A DNA stretch of 64,000 bases from Isoperla grammatica (taxonomy: Eukaryota; Arthropoda; Insecta; Plecoptera; Perlodidae). Where the stretch lies: contig OX246743.1 of assembly GCA_945910005.1 (NCBI GenBank), positions 3,399,444 to 3,463,443 on the forward strand. The letters are read 5' to 3'. Positions 34,725-46,352 of the stretch are shown here, piece by piece. The notes under the pieces were generated by a model that did no database searches, was not told where the DNA came from, and saw only the letters and a program-made list of their open reading frames with translations. A program made the position numbers and the translations under genes. Every line of letters begins with the position of its first letter. Position 1 is the stretch's first letter.

Positions 34725-35154
34725 GACTGACGTCACAAGTCACGTGGACAGTGTGTGTCTTAGACTGACGTCACAAGTCACGTGGACAGTGTGTGTCTTA
34801 GACTGACGTCACAAGTCACGTGGACAGTGTGTGTCTTAGACTGACGTCACAAGTCACGTGGACAGTGTGTGTCTTAGACTGACGTCACAAGTCACGTGGA
34901 CAGTGTGTGTCTTAGACTGACGTCACAAGTCACGTGGACAGTGTGTGTCTTAGACTGACGTCACAAGTCACGTGGACAGTGTGTGTCTTAGACTGACGTC
35001 ACAAGTCACGTGGACAGTGTGTGTCTTAGACTGACGTCACAAGTCACGTGGACAGTGTAAGTGCGTCTTAGACTGACGTCACAAGTCACGTGGACAGTGT
35101 AAGTGCGTCTTAGACTGACGTCACAAGTCACGTGGACAGTGTAAGTGCGTACTT
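34725..35154. repeat. 38-bp TGACGTCA + CACGTG minisatellite, 11 copies
   Basis: Units start at 34725 and every 38 bp to 35029, then two 42-bp steps (35071, 35113) with GTAAGTGCGTC in place of GTGTGTC. Every unit contains GACTGACGTCACAAG and GTCACGTGGACAG, that is a perfect CRE palindrome and a perfect E-box 8 bp apart. Copies are almost identical. Sequence outside TGACGTCAC is unrelated to the 19-bp satellite at 4.2 kb. Confidence 0.96.
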
Positions 35155-35342
35155 AGATAGAAGATAGCCATGTTTATGGTGTCCTGCGTATTTGCTACGC
35201 ATGTGTTAGAACCAGATATTGTACTTAAGTACACACTGTAGACTAAAGGGTAGACGTCATTTTATGCAGTAATGCTCGCACACACATTTCTTTCAGACTA
35301 AAAGCCGGTATATGTTCCTAGTACATCCGTTGGCTTAGTGAG

Positions 35343-35450
35343 GCACTGGCCAACCATATGTCAGCATTTGTAACAAACACCACTGATTGGCTGCGACTCA
35401 CTCATCTGTGACGTCAACGTTCCAAGGTTGCTGTGGAACCACTTCTCGCT
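35343..35450. mobile_element. CCAAT palindrome family, diverged inverted copy
   Basis: GATTGGCTGCG, TGTGACGTCAACG and CCAAGGTTGCTGTGGAACCA match the reverse complement of the left arm at 33047. The other arm (CTGGCCAACCATATGTCAGC) is short and diverged. Confidence 0.6.
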
Positions 35451-37225
35451 AAACCCCCCCTCAGCAGTCACCATGCATTTGAAATGCTTTGAACGTAATA
35501 TCTCCCATTTATCAACTTTAACCCAATCCCCTTTCATAAACTACTTTAAAAGCAATGCATTACATTTATAGATAAATTTACTCTCTTGTTTTTGGTCAAA
35601 AACTTCTCCACGTCCACTTTTTGTTTGCCCGAGTGTACGTCCATTGTTGGTCGGACTTTCAGTGACGTGTGCATTGTCCGACCAATGTAGTGCATGAGCT
35701 TGTGTTAGCCGGGCACAATGGCACCTCCAGTCATAACCTTTGTACAGGCATACATCACAATCACATGCACGGCGATATTAAATAATATTTCAATTAAAAG
35801 CCGCGGAAGAGGTCGACAATTCCTCATTTCATAATTACAATTTCTAATTAAGCGAATGTTTGATAAAAGGACCCCCAAGGGAGAATGCGAATGCGATGCT
35901 ATCGTTCTCGGAGTTTAGCATTCCCGTACTGTGGATTAAAGAATGTGCTAGCTTGCCCAAACATCACAAAAAGTTATACTTTATTACTTTTTTATTTCTA
36001 CTTGATTTATTAAACCGTATACGAAAGGTCAATTTTATTTCTGTTTTCGTTTGTGAAAAAGAGTCCGGACTCAGCAAATATAGTTTTGTACAGGACGAAC
36101 AAAAACGTAAATTATGAGGCGTATGATTATCTAGAAATAGCAAATTCTCGAAGGGTAGTTTTTATTCTGTGTTTGTGTTAGCCTGAGCCCAGGCGTATAA
36201 ATCTCATGCGGTTCGACGCACGCATATTAAATATTAGCTAGTTAGTTCTGTGTTAAACGATGGTGAGAGATGAAGTGAACTGAGCTGAGGTGACGTCATT
36301 ATTCATGAGTTATAATAGCTCACCTAGTTGGTACAAACAATTCAATTACAAACTAACACATTTTAACTATTTGTATTTGAATATTTAAGTAAAGGTTTTG
36401 GTTATACAAACGTACAATTACGGATCTGATGGAACAGTTTACTTTATTTAACCACTCAAAATCGTGTTTTTTGTATTTTATGGTGATTTTATTAACTAAG
36501 CTATGGGGCAATCAATATTTTCTCAGGCTCATCAAGTACTCAGCCAGTTTTGCCTAGACTACTTTGCCGGCCCTGTTTGCGATGCAAACGCCCACCAACC
36601 CCTCTACGTCCCCTTACGACGATAAATGAGACTAGTAAGGGAGGGGGTGGGGGGGAGGGGGACAAAACAAACATGTTTCAAATCAGTGCACGTTCAGAAC
36701 GCGCCAACACCACTGGAGTCTTACATTAACCCTTTTTACATTAAAAACAGTTTAACCCCAATCCTCTTATCGGTTAAATCGATTCGCACCGGCTTTCAGT
36801 GAATCACATTTCGATCTCTCGCCATAAAAGTTAGCTTCGCAATAATACCGGCCCATTTAACGAACTGATCAACATCGCATTCTCTTTATTGCGATCGTAT
36901 ATTCAGCATGAGCGTCGCACGACGGAGCATTAACACAGAACATCAACACAGTAAAACACATCAACACAGCGTTTGGCAGTAAACAGGATCAAATGCTATT
37001 ATATGGAGTTGTGAGAAGCTCATAAGAAGATTTCATTTAATACCTTTGAAATACAACGCTATGCTTCGTTACAGAATATAGATGTGTAAACTGAACCAAG
37101 TGATGGCATATGCAAATTTTTGTAATGTTTCTAGAAGACAATACTTGCACTGTTGTAGCAACTACTACTAATTACTCTTTCAACAAAATATGGAGTTCTA
37201 CCGTTGTTATTATTTTTATTGTTAT
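35451..37225. other. 1.8 kb unique DNA, nothing recognised
   Basis: An 85-codon plus-strand frame (35860-36117) is the longest and has no known domain. An isolated TGACGTCA lies at 36291-36298. A G-rich patch is near 36640-36662. No gene or repeat is supported. Confidence 0.5.
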
Positions 37226-37596
37226 TCACATTTAGAGTCTACCTACTCAGTAATTAAACTGATTTGCAGTGGGGGACTTTAATTTAAAGTGACTAAACAA
37301 ACCCTGTAGGCTTCGAACACCATCGACGAGTGAGCGATAACCAATCAAAGATCGATATTTCAAATATGAAACATATGTATCAGTGATTGGACAGTGCAAA
37401 CACCTGCGGACAAATGCCAGAATCAACGAGGCCGATTCAGAACAATTTTGAATTTATTGAGTGCTTCGTTGCTAGGTCACCGTTTACCTATTCCCAAGAC
37501 AAGAAGTGATGGAATTGAATCCATATTAGAAGTTAAAAAACTTCTGCCTGAAGCGGGATTGGAACCCGGGACCTTCTGCATTGGAAGCAGGGATGT
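37226..37596 (-). mobile_element. tRNA-headed SINE, head truncated
   Basis: Very similar to the 25.8-kb copy through the body. On the minus strand the B box reads GGTTCCAATCC and the anticodon arm CTGCTTCCAATGCAG is intact, but homology stops at about 37596, so the A box is lost. The 77-codon plus-strand frame (37394-37627) is an antisense artefact. Confidence 0.85.
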
Positions 37597-37887
37597 TCAG
37601 CTTACATTTAACTGGTCCAGCAGCTAAAATTGGTATCACTGCTCTGTTGCACATATTTTCTGTTTGCCTGTAAATAATATGTGAGGCACACACAAAGCTC
37701 GCTGGACAGTGTCAGTGTAATAAACGAAAGCTTGCGGAAGGTTACGGTTTATTTATGTGATATCTGAAAAGCTATATTATGTCTCCAGCGAGAAGAGGTA
37801 CTTTGGTCCCCCGCTGCGACCAAGATGAAACCACGGCAAGCGTTGCTATTTATGCGGTCTTTGTCCGTCCTTGAAGGGTTTAGTGAG

Positions 37888-38231
37888 GCGCGTCGGAACG
37901 TTTTTGTTATAGGGGGGTGGGGGGTGGGGGGGGGGGGGGGGCAATTCCATTATCAATTTAGATGGGAATGGTAAACAAAAATGGATTAAAAAAGTTGTTT
38001 TATATAATATATATGATTATACAAAATTTGAGTCAGAGGCTACCATGTCAAAAATACACTTTTGAATATATGATTTAATTACAATAGGCTTATAAACGTA
38101 TATTTTTAATACCACATACATTATACAATATATATTTTCAACTCTTAAATCTGCCCCCCCCCCCCATGCCCCAATGCCATGAAAGTTAGAAGAGGCAATG
38201 CCCCCCTTGCCCCTCCCGGTTCCGACGCCAC
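37888..38231. mobile_element. G-run-ended MITE (GTCGGAAC family)
   Basis: The left end is GCGTCGGAACGTTTTTGTTA followed by a long G-rich tract (G16 at 37926-37941). The right end is a C12 run (38154-38165), CAATGCCCCCCTTGCCCC and GGTTCCGACGCCAC. Ends pair as inverted repeats, so the G and C runs lie opposite each other. A second copy, apparently interrupted, spans about 60563-61408. No ORF. Confidence 0.7.
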
Positions 38232-38544
38232 TATTTAGTGTAGCTCATAGCACCCTGGCTACCGAGGGGATTTTTATTTCGAACACAAACGTGTTTACTG
38301 ATAATGTTAATATGGTTTGACACACTGTCACATGAATGCACCAGGAAATATTGTGATGATTGTAATGCGAGTTGTTTCTAGTTTCAGTGCAATCGACTAT
38401 CGGCTGATTTTAGATGAAGAATCCTAAGATGCACAAACAACATGGATGTGTAAACTGAGACAAATTTAAGAAAATAAATCTCAGTGAGATATTTTAAGAG
38501 GTTTCCCAGACATTAAGAATGTATCTTATTGTCAACAAGTCGAG

Positions 38545-38718
38545 TAGGCTCTATGTATAGTCCGCGAATATTTAAGTGCGCGAATGTTCTTGTAGCAACA
38601 GCTGACCCAATCATTCGCGCACTAGACTATTCGCGTGATGGGCGATTTACGCACCAGGTTATTCACGGACTAGAGTGTTGGTGTACTAAAGCATTCGCGC
38701 ACTACAACATTCGCCAAC
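38545..38718. mobile_element. GCGAAT-rich imperfect palindrome
   Basis: GTCCGCGAATATTTAAGTGC-GCGAATGT on the left pairs imperfectly with GCATTCGCGCACTACAACAT-TCGCC on the right, with further ATTCGCGCACTAG and ATTCGCGTGAT words between them. CpG-rich for its surroundings. Probably a fold-back MITE; no target duplication recognised. Confidence 0.5.
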
Positions 38719-38850
38719 TTTAATTTTCGCTCACTATATATGTTCTTGTCATGAGCACAATTACACGTGCGCATGTCTTCCAACCTGTGGTAGTTATTTG
38801 TTCAATTATTGAGCAAGTATTTATTAAAATAAAAAATAAAAAATAAAAAA

Positions 38851-39218
38851 ATTCCGCTACAGGCAGAAGTTTTTTAACTTCTAATGTGGATTCAATTCCA
38901 TTACTTCTTGGCTTAGGAATAAGTAAACGGTGATTTGGAGCCGTCCTAGCAACGAAGCACTCAATAAATTCAAAGTTGTTCTCAATCGGCCTTGTTGATT
39001 CTGGTATCTGTCCGCAGGTGTTCGCACTGTCCAATCACTGACTCATATGTTTCGTATTTGAAATATCGATCTTTGATTGGTTATCGCTCACTCGTCGATG
39101 GTGTTCGAAGCCTACGGGTTGGTTTAATCACTTTAAATTAAAGTCCCCCACTGCAAATCAGTTTAGTTATACTCAGTGGGTAGACTCTAAATGTGAATTT
39201 ATTTATTTATTTATTCAG
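38851..39218 (+). mobile_element. tRNA-headed SINE, 5-prime truncated
   Basis: Same body as the other two copies but in plus orientation, ending TACTCAGTGGGTAGACTCTA, AATGTGAA and an ATTT-repeat tail (39196-39214). The head is replaced by A-rich sequence (38826-38850), so no Pol III boxes remain. The antisense 104-codon frame (38720-39034) is an artefact. Confidence 0.85.
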
Positions 39219-39365
39219 GCAAACGAGTACAACAGAACGAGCTTAAACCAACAAATGCTCAATGTAAAATAAGTCCAGTTATTCTTTGAGCGCATTTCTC
39301 CACCATGTAGCGTGATTATCTTGCAAGTGCGACGGTGTGTAAGCTTCCCACATTTGATGTATTTC

Positions 39366-39476
39366 TCCCCCCCCCCCCCCTCCCTCCGCCCTCCGCCGGC
39401 GATACATCACGTCCTAGTTCCGAAGAACGCCGCAGCGCAGCGCGAGAGCTTCGCCCTCCCGCCGCCAGGTGGCAGT
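39366..39476. other. CpG-rich patch after a C run
   Basis: C14 at 39367-39380, then about 95 bp rich in CCGCC and GCGCAGCGCGAG, ending CGCCGCCAGGTGGCAG. It stands out in AT-rich DNA. A 65-codon frame with a polyproline stretch (39335-39532) runs through. It could be an exon or promoter fragment, but nothing confirms that. Confidence 0.35.
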
Positions 39477-39610
39477 TATTAATTACGATACGAGTGGACG
39501 AGACGCAGGAAGTAACAGCAATGAGAGATTGAAATGCTCTTTCTACACTGCAGTCGTGATGATGGGGTTAAGGAGGTACCTCAGTTTCAAAATCGCAAGA
39601 CATTTTTATA

Positions 39611-39880
39611 TATTTATTATATCTCAAGAATTTTATTCGAAATCGAAAATCTGTCTACAGTGCCCTGTGGGTTAATTTAATATACCAAATATTATAATCA
39701 GTATAATATGGTTGTTATTAGTTTATTCTTATTATGGATGTAATAATCAAACTAACAGCCCTACTGATTATAATATTCTATATTATGTTTATCATTCAGT
39801 CTGTAGGGGTTATCAGACCACAGGGTGGGGGTGCCGGCGCTGTTAGCTCAAATTTTCGAATTCGAGAAGCACTCTTTCTT
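39611..39880. mobile_element. B-family palindromic MITE
   Basis: The left arm (ATCTCAAGAATTTTATTCGA, AATCGAAAATCTG, GTGCCCTGTGGG) pairs with the right arm (CCACAGGGTG, AATTTTCGAATTCGAG). The inner part has TATTATAATCAGTATAATAT / ATTATAATATTCTATATTAT. Homologous to 17622-18018. Confidence 0.65.
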
Positions 39881-39914
39881 ACGTTTTTTATACTGGGGTA
39901 TCCCTTCTTCTTAA

Positions 39915-40575
39915 AGGATTAGTCAGATGATAAACTAAAAAATCACCAATGAGTCATAAGTGCATGAAATTCAGTTATAAGTAAAATAAAATTGATATAG
40001 GTGGCTTCAATGCAAGAAAAAAAATAGTGAACATTTAGCTATTCTATAAGATTCACTTGGCAAGCTCTGCTGCATTTTTTTTTTAAAGCGTAGTACAGTT
40101 GTATCGGTTCTAAGGTAGCTAACGCCTGCCTGATAGACAGAGCACTCATTGTGTAATACGAATCCATCCACAACACTCGGCGACTGCGGACAGTACCGCT
40201 CAAAACAGATTGCAACTTTTCTTCACATCAACTCACAAGAAAATTAATTGCAGGGCATGTTGTAGAAGTACACGTTCGTACTGAAAAGCATGGTATCGGT
40301 AGGGAGACGATGCACATTAAACCTCCTGATCGATTTTTGACAAGTGCCCTATTTTAGCGGTGGTTTTACTATCTCGAGGCAACATTTTTTGCATATGGGA
40401 ATTACCATGAGAAGAGTTGCTAGGTGCTACTTGGTAGCAACAAGCCAAAAAATCGCGTTTTCTTTAATTTTTAACCGCCTGCTTTTAAAGTATGGTATCG
40501 TTTAGTCATGTTTTCCATATTTGAGGGTGGACATATACAAATGGTAGTTTTTTAGTTTTTTATCTGACCAACCCT
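39915..40575. mobile_element. piggyBac-like MITE, copy 2
   Basis: Homologous to the 16.17-kb copy along its full length (661 against 650 bp), with scattered substitutions and small indels. Flanked by TTAA at 39911-39914 and 40576-39 bases onward at 40579. Termini AGGATTAGTCAGATGA and TCTGACCAACCCT. No transposase frame. Confidence 0.88.
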
Positions 40576-41211
40576 TTAAGCGGTGATTATTGTCATTAGT
40601 GTCAACACTAAAGATGTTTACTTCAATCATGGGACATCAACTTTTTTCACAACAACTGATTGAAGCGTCAACAGTTTTCACGGCGATCCACGCCTAGATT
40701 TTATTTTATTATAGTGGAAGATTATCGACTCAGATTTGAAATTTTGATACATTTGTTCTACAACAAGCTACAAATTTCAGAATACGTTTATAACACAATG
40801 ACACATTTATGATGCAAAGTTAACCAAAATTAGTTCACCGGAAGTTGGTCAAAAAAAATCTCAAAGTCAAATATTTGAAAATAAAATAAAAATCGAAATC
40901 TCTCAATATCAAATTCTATTTTGAGTTTACAAAGTTGAGTGTGGTATTACAAGTCGTGTATTTGCACTGTTTATTAGCATCATTTGGAAAAATGTGGTAT
41001 TTTTGCATTTTGATAGTCGTTAAACAATAAAAATAGACCAAAATATCCACACAAAAGTATTTACCGCACTTTAGTCACATAAACATGATAGAAGTTAATA
41101 ATATAAAACAAATATGTTTACACGATTGGATAGATTGAAAAACTAGCTAAAACTTTGTCACTGGTCAAACTTCGAGACGTGATATTCATAGCATCGTTTT
41201 TCTTATTTCCC

Positions 41212-41292
41212 TAGTCGCGGTGCGCCGGCCGTGGTCGCTCCCGCGCGCTAACCAGCCATAAGGCCCGTGCTATTCCCGCCCGAGGCGAGCGT
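41212..41292. other. GC-rich core, left arm
   Basis: CTAGTCGCGGTGCGCCGGCC to CCCGAGGCGAGCG: about 80 bp of very GC- and CpG-rich DNA inside AT-rich arms, identical to the right-arm copy. The minus-strand reading includes GGCTGGTTAGCGCGCGGG, which loosely resembles a Pol III A box, but no B box follows. The 78-codon minus-strand frame here (41211-41447) is not a known protein. Confidence 0.85.
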
Positions 41293-41720
41293 GTTTGATT
41301 AGACTTGACAACAAAATGTGCACACAACACTTCTTTAGTCGGTTCTTTATTAGAAAACTGTATTTTTGTTGTGGTTATACTTTTGTGATATCCATTTTTA
41401 ACAAAAAAAAAAGTCATGAAGAGGCTTAATATTTCTCTAGGCTTCAAATTAACAAATAAATATTCTCATTGATTATTCCATTCTTCTAAATTAGGGACTA
41501 CATTTTTTCATGAGTATTTGAAAACACATGTTTGACCAGGAAATTAAAATGTATCACTTCATTATGGATCAAAAACATTTCATCATCTCATCATCGTTAG
41601 ATGACCAATCACAAATTATGGAACTTAAAAGTTTTGATTAATTATCAGGCCTATATTCGAAATCCAATTTTACAAAAATAATGGGTTTGAAATTGCTGTT
41701 TGAATTTCTTGAAGCCACGC

Positions 41721-43984
41721 AAATTAAATTCCTGCAGATAAAACTTTGTACGTGAGTGGAGATCATCAGAATGGATTGTGCAACATATTGATCACCAATC
41801 GCATTGCTGCTGCCACTTCGTTGAACAGCAGTCAGAAAGAAGCAGACACCCGGATGATTTTACACTGACTTAGACGAGCGCAATAAATCTTTAGATCTGA
41901 TTGGACGTTTTGTCGTGCAAACTCCAGATAAAAATAGCAAATATAGATTGTAATTAGATGTAACTATAGTGGTTTTATGTTTCATTTATCAGCATCTACA
42001 TAAGCATATTTTAATTTATAGACATGGATGTGATGATACTGCTTTTGCATTAGGCCCTACTTATGCAAACTAACGAGTGCACAAGGTATATGGGATACTT
42101 CAAATAGGAACACAAATCGGAACACCCGTGTGCATTATGCAGTTGCTTGCCCCCAGCACATGCGCAATCCGGGTGTGACCCTGTCTCGTCGTTGTTTGGT
42201 GTAGGGAAATAAGAAGTATTTCGTCAAATATGTTTATTTAAAAAATTTAAATTTTATTTAAAAAAATTTAAATTAATACCAGTATTCACTAAACGAATTA
42301 AGATATCATAGGTATATCAAGAAGACGACATCAGTTGCATCAGTTGCAAACCTTCCCCCTTGTAAGGGATCCTTCATTCTACACGTATGAAACGCAGTTT
42401 GGCAATGCAACATGCTTCGCAAACCCAAAACTATGTTCGTGTTAAGTTTTTCAAGATATACAAATATTGTCCGTACGAAAATTATATTTTAAAATAGTTT
42501 GCTTATACGTTGTAAAACGCAAAACTTTATCTCACTCGATTAGCCACTAAAAATACCACAACTAATTTAAATAAAAATATAACTCTACCATATGTGATGA
42601 AACGTGCCCTACAAAAATAAATCACATACCTTGGTTCTACAATATACAATGCAATTCCAGAGAAGATAATACAATATTATAATGTGCATGCATTTAAAAT
42701 AGCTTTACATTGATGGTTGTTGCACTTGCATATACATTGGAAACGAAAATGTAAGATATCATAGAAATAAAAGCAGTAGGTAAATAGAAAATACAACAAA
42801 GATAAATATGAACATTCAATACCGCAAATTCTTAACTTGCTAGTATTCCTGTGTCTTTGTTATCAGTATTCTTAATACGTGAAATGATTTATTATAATGA
42901 CAAACTGGTAAAGATATAGGCCTAGTATGCCTCTAAAATTACATCTCACGTACAGTTTAAATAGTTGAGCTGCATGTTGGTTTAGTAGCATTTTTGTTTG
43001 AAGTACCTAGTAGTAGTATTTTAGATTTAGTTAGTAATTTTACATAAAAATTGAACTTATTTTATTTACGTACTTTAACTATGCCTTATAATATTATGTA
43101 GAGAACGTGCTCAGTGAAGACTGACTGAAGTGTCTGTACGGTGTCGCTCACCCAAGAAATATTATTCTTGTATACTATGTATTGAGCCTCAATAAATTGA
43201 AAATTGAACATCTGTACTTCAGCTCACAAACAAAACCCTGATATTGACGGAAGTTGCATTTCATTTTATTGCGACATTATACTTATTATCTAGCTGTAGA
43301 CACTAGGCAGGAAGAAAAAATACACAAGCCAAATATCACGGGATTGTTTTCTTCAGGCCCTTTAAAAAGCGGGTGGGAGCAAAATGCCATGAGTTTCCCA
43401 ACTCAAGTTTTTTTTTGCGAACTTGAGATGCTGAACTATTTTTTTGTGCATGCAAATCTAAGAAAGGTTGTAGTAATTCAACTCTCTGTCCTTGTATGAA
43501 GAGTGGAATAGGGTGTTCTGAAGTGTGCCGATGTGCCAAGGATTGTTATAATTTACGCAATCACACTGAAGAACGGATGGTATTGAGCATTAAGTTTAAA
43601 AACAGTACAAAAATGTAAATAGGTTCTACCTTACAAAACCCCGGTGTTCTTTGGTTTTTTCAGTTGTGTGCACAATAACTACGGTGTTTATTCATCCTGC
43701 TGTAAATACTTAGTACAAATACGTAGTACATTACGAAGCTAGCAATGCAAAAAATTTATCATACATTCATAAATTCCTACAAATAATACTAATTGAGATT
43801 ATTACAACTGAAAATTGATGTAACTTTATGCATTCAGAATACTTAGAGATACCAGGAATATTATATTTTCTAAATAAGTTTGACACCGTATTTCCTGTTA
43901 ATAGGGCATGTTGCGCAAACGTTCTATAAACAATGTTTTAATGCGTGCATTTTTTACGCATGTTTTTAAAAAATAACACACCGA
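41721..43984. other. spacer of the large inverted repeat
   Basis: AT-rich, about 2.26 kb. No transposase, reverse transcriptase or other domain in any frame; the longest is 81 codons (43254-43499). A word shared with the arm cores, TAGGGAAATAAGAA, occurs at 42202-42215 next to a small GC-rich patch (42146-42200). CCTCAATAAATTGAAAATTG near 43188 has an AATAAA that could end a transcript, but no upstream gene is visible. Confidence 0.5.
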
Positions 43985-44436
43985 TATTATTGATGGTCGC
44001 TCCAGAAAATCAATTTAAAGTTTAACCCCATTATTTTTGTAAAACTTTATTCCGAATATACTACTCTAAGCGAATTAATCAAAAATGTAAGTTCCTTAAT
44101 TTGGAATTGATTATCTAACCATGATGTGATGAAATGTTTTTTAGCCATAATGAAGTGATACATTCTACTTTTCTGACTAAAACTATGTTATCATATGCTC
44201 AATAAATTTGTGTTATTCTTAAAAATGTACTCTCTTATTTAGTAGAATGGAAAAATGCAATGACAATATTTTATTTGTTTGTAATTTGAAGCCTGGATAG
44301 AAATATTTATGCCTCTTTAAGATTTTTTAGATAAAAATGTTAATCACAAAAGTATAAATACAATAAAATAATGTTGTCAACTATAGAACTTTCTAAAGAA
44401 GTGTTGTGTACACATTTTGTGGTAAAGTCTAATCAA

Positions 44437-44520
44437 ACACGCTCGCCTCGGGCGGGAATAGCACGGGCCTTATGGCTGGTTAGCGCGCGGGAGCGACCAC
44501 GGCCGGCGCACCGCGACTAG
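44437..44520. other. GC-rich core, right arm
   Basis: Exact reverse complement of the left-arm core, and identity extends about 20-30 bp on each side. TAGGGAAATAAGAA adjoins it at 44518-44531. Confidence 0.85.
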
Positions 44521-45030
44521 GGAAATAAGAAAAACGATGCTATGAATATCACATCTCGAAGTTTGACCAGTGACAAAGTTTTAGCTAGTTTTTCAATCTA
44601 TCCAATCGTGTAAACATATTTGTTTTATATTATTAACTTCTATCATGTTTATGTGACTAAAGTGCGGTAAATACTTTTGTGTGGATATTTTGGTCTATTT
44701 TTATTGTTTAACGACTATCAAAATGCAAAAATACCACATTTTTCCAAATGATGCTAATAAACAGTGCAAATACACGACTTTTAATACCACACTCAACTTT
44801 GTAAGCTCAAAATAGAATTTGATATTGAGAGATTTCGATTTTTATTTTATTTTCAAATATTTGACTTTGAGATTTTTTTTGACCAACTTCCGGTGAGCTA
44901 ATTTTGGTTAACTTTGCATCATAAATGTGTCATAGTGTTTCAAACATATTCTGAAATTTGTAGCTTGTTGTAGAACAAATGCAACAAACTTCGCCATTTG
45001 AAGAGCTAGCCGTTTGTATATCTTCTACTA

Positions 45031-46274
45031 TTAAGGCTGTTCCTGACGCCAACAAAATATTTGAGGTTTTGACAGTTTTATAAGAAGCGTGATCAGAGAC
45101 AATACAAATTATTCAACACTTTTTTAGAACTTTTTCTGGAAAATTAAAGGAAAACGTGTTTTGATATAAGCCGATTGCTGTCTTTACTCTTAGGTATCGG
45201 TATTAGGTAGTTCTTTCAAACTTCTTTTATTATGTATGCGTTTAACCTTTCAAAGGACTGGGAAAAGTCATAATGACGAATATAACCCTAGTTGTTCTTA
45301 CACGATTATTTCCCTGATCGTCTGAATTATCATGTTAGTACCCGACATCCTATAGGCTATATCTCCCGCCAAATATCAGCATCGCACTAAAACATGTCGA
45401 AACACGAGTTAAATGTTTCTTCCTCAATATGTTTCTTCCTCAACTTCCTCAATATAAATCAGCATTCTCCAGTATCAATAAAATAGCGTTATTGTGTGTT
45501 GTAGCTACCAACCCTCGTGTATCAGTGAACAATTAGAGGCAGACTAGAGTATCAGAGCTGATTGTCCGGCCTAGGACGAGGATTGTGTATTGATTGGGCG
45601 CGGAGGGATAATGGAGTGAGCTAATCTGTACAGTTACACCCTCTATAGTCTATACGCCTGCACGTAGACCGTGTTATTTACCAGACAAGGCAAGGGTGCG
45701 AATATAGGATCTATGCGGGCTGTATGGTGTCTGGAGCAAAGCCCCAGAAGCCGGAGGCAAAACAAATTTAGGTGTATTATTGCCCTCAAGATGGCCTTCG
45801 AAGCGGTCTTATATATTCCTGGCTAGAAATAGAAGTGTAAATTGACGCATTATTTTTTTACGTTACAAGATAAAGTCCTTTGATTTGATATGAGATGAGA
45901 TTAGTATCCAGATGTAGGGATTAAGCCATCCCCGGCGGGGATACCTTTCAGTAAAACAGAGCCAGGGATGAAATTACCAGAGGGGGGAATTTCCCCTACT
46001 CCCCTGTCAATTCGCACTCTGCTCCTAATGAAATGCAGTTTAGATGGGAAGATATGTAGTAAATATAGATCTATTTTTTAAATATAACTGGAGGAATACA
46101 GAATATTTTGAAAGTAGTTTTAAAGTTGCCCCAACGTAAGACTGGTCTCATATTTACGAAATAGCTCATTTAATTGTCTATTTCCCTATTTTTTACTGTC
46201 AGGACTATTGGGGATGATTAACGATCTTGGATTGGATATCTGGAAGTTGCTAAAACCGGCGTGACTAATCAAGT
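45031..46274. other. 1.2 kb unique DNA
   Basis: No open frame above 60 codons. A small direct duplication of GTTTCTTCCTCAATATG occurs near 45415-45445. Nothing else was recognised. Confidence 0.5.
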
Positions 46275-46352
46275 GTGTACACTCTAGTTTGTACACTCTA
46301 GTTTGTACACTCTAGTTTGTACACTCTAGTTTGTACACTCTACTAAGCGGAA
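46275..46352. repeat. 14-bp tandem repeat GTACACTCTAGTTT, about 5.5 copies
   Basis: Perfect 14-bp units. No coding frame. Confidence 0.95.

Larger units (their letters stand above)
40713..45030. repeat. 4.3-kb inverted repeat with about 1-kb arms
   Basis: The left arm (40713-41720) and right arm (about 43985-45030) are reverse complements around a spacer of about 2.26 kb. From about 40755 to 41305 the arms are nearly identical. From about 41306 to 41720 they are clearly diverged with indels. The step coincides with the inner edge of a GC-rich core. Arms hold no recognisable gene. It may be a large fold-back transposon or an inverted segmental duplication; no target duplication was found. Confidence 0.9.

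Noticed and set aside
43188..43206. 3-prime end of a gene (AATAAA context)
   Set aside because: The word is common in AT-rich DNA and no coding sequence is visible upstream within the inverted-repeat spacer.
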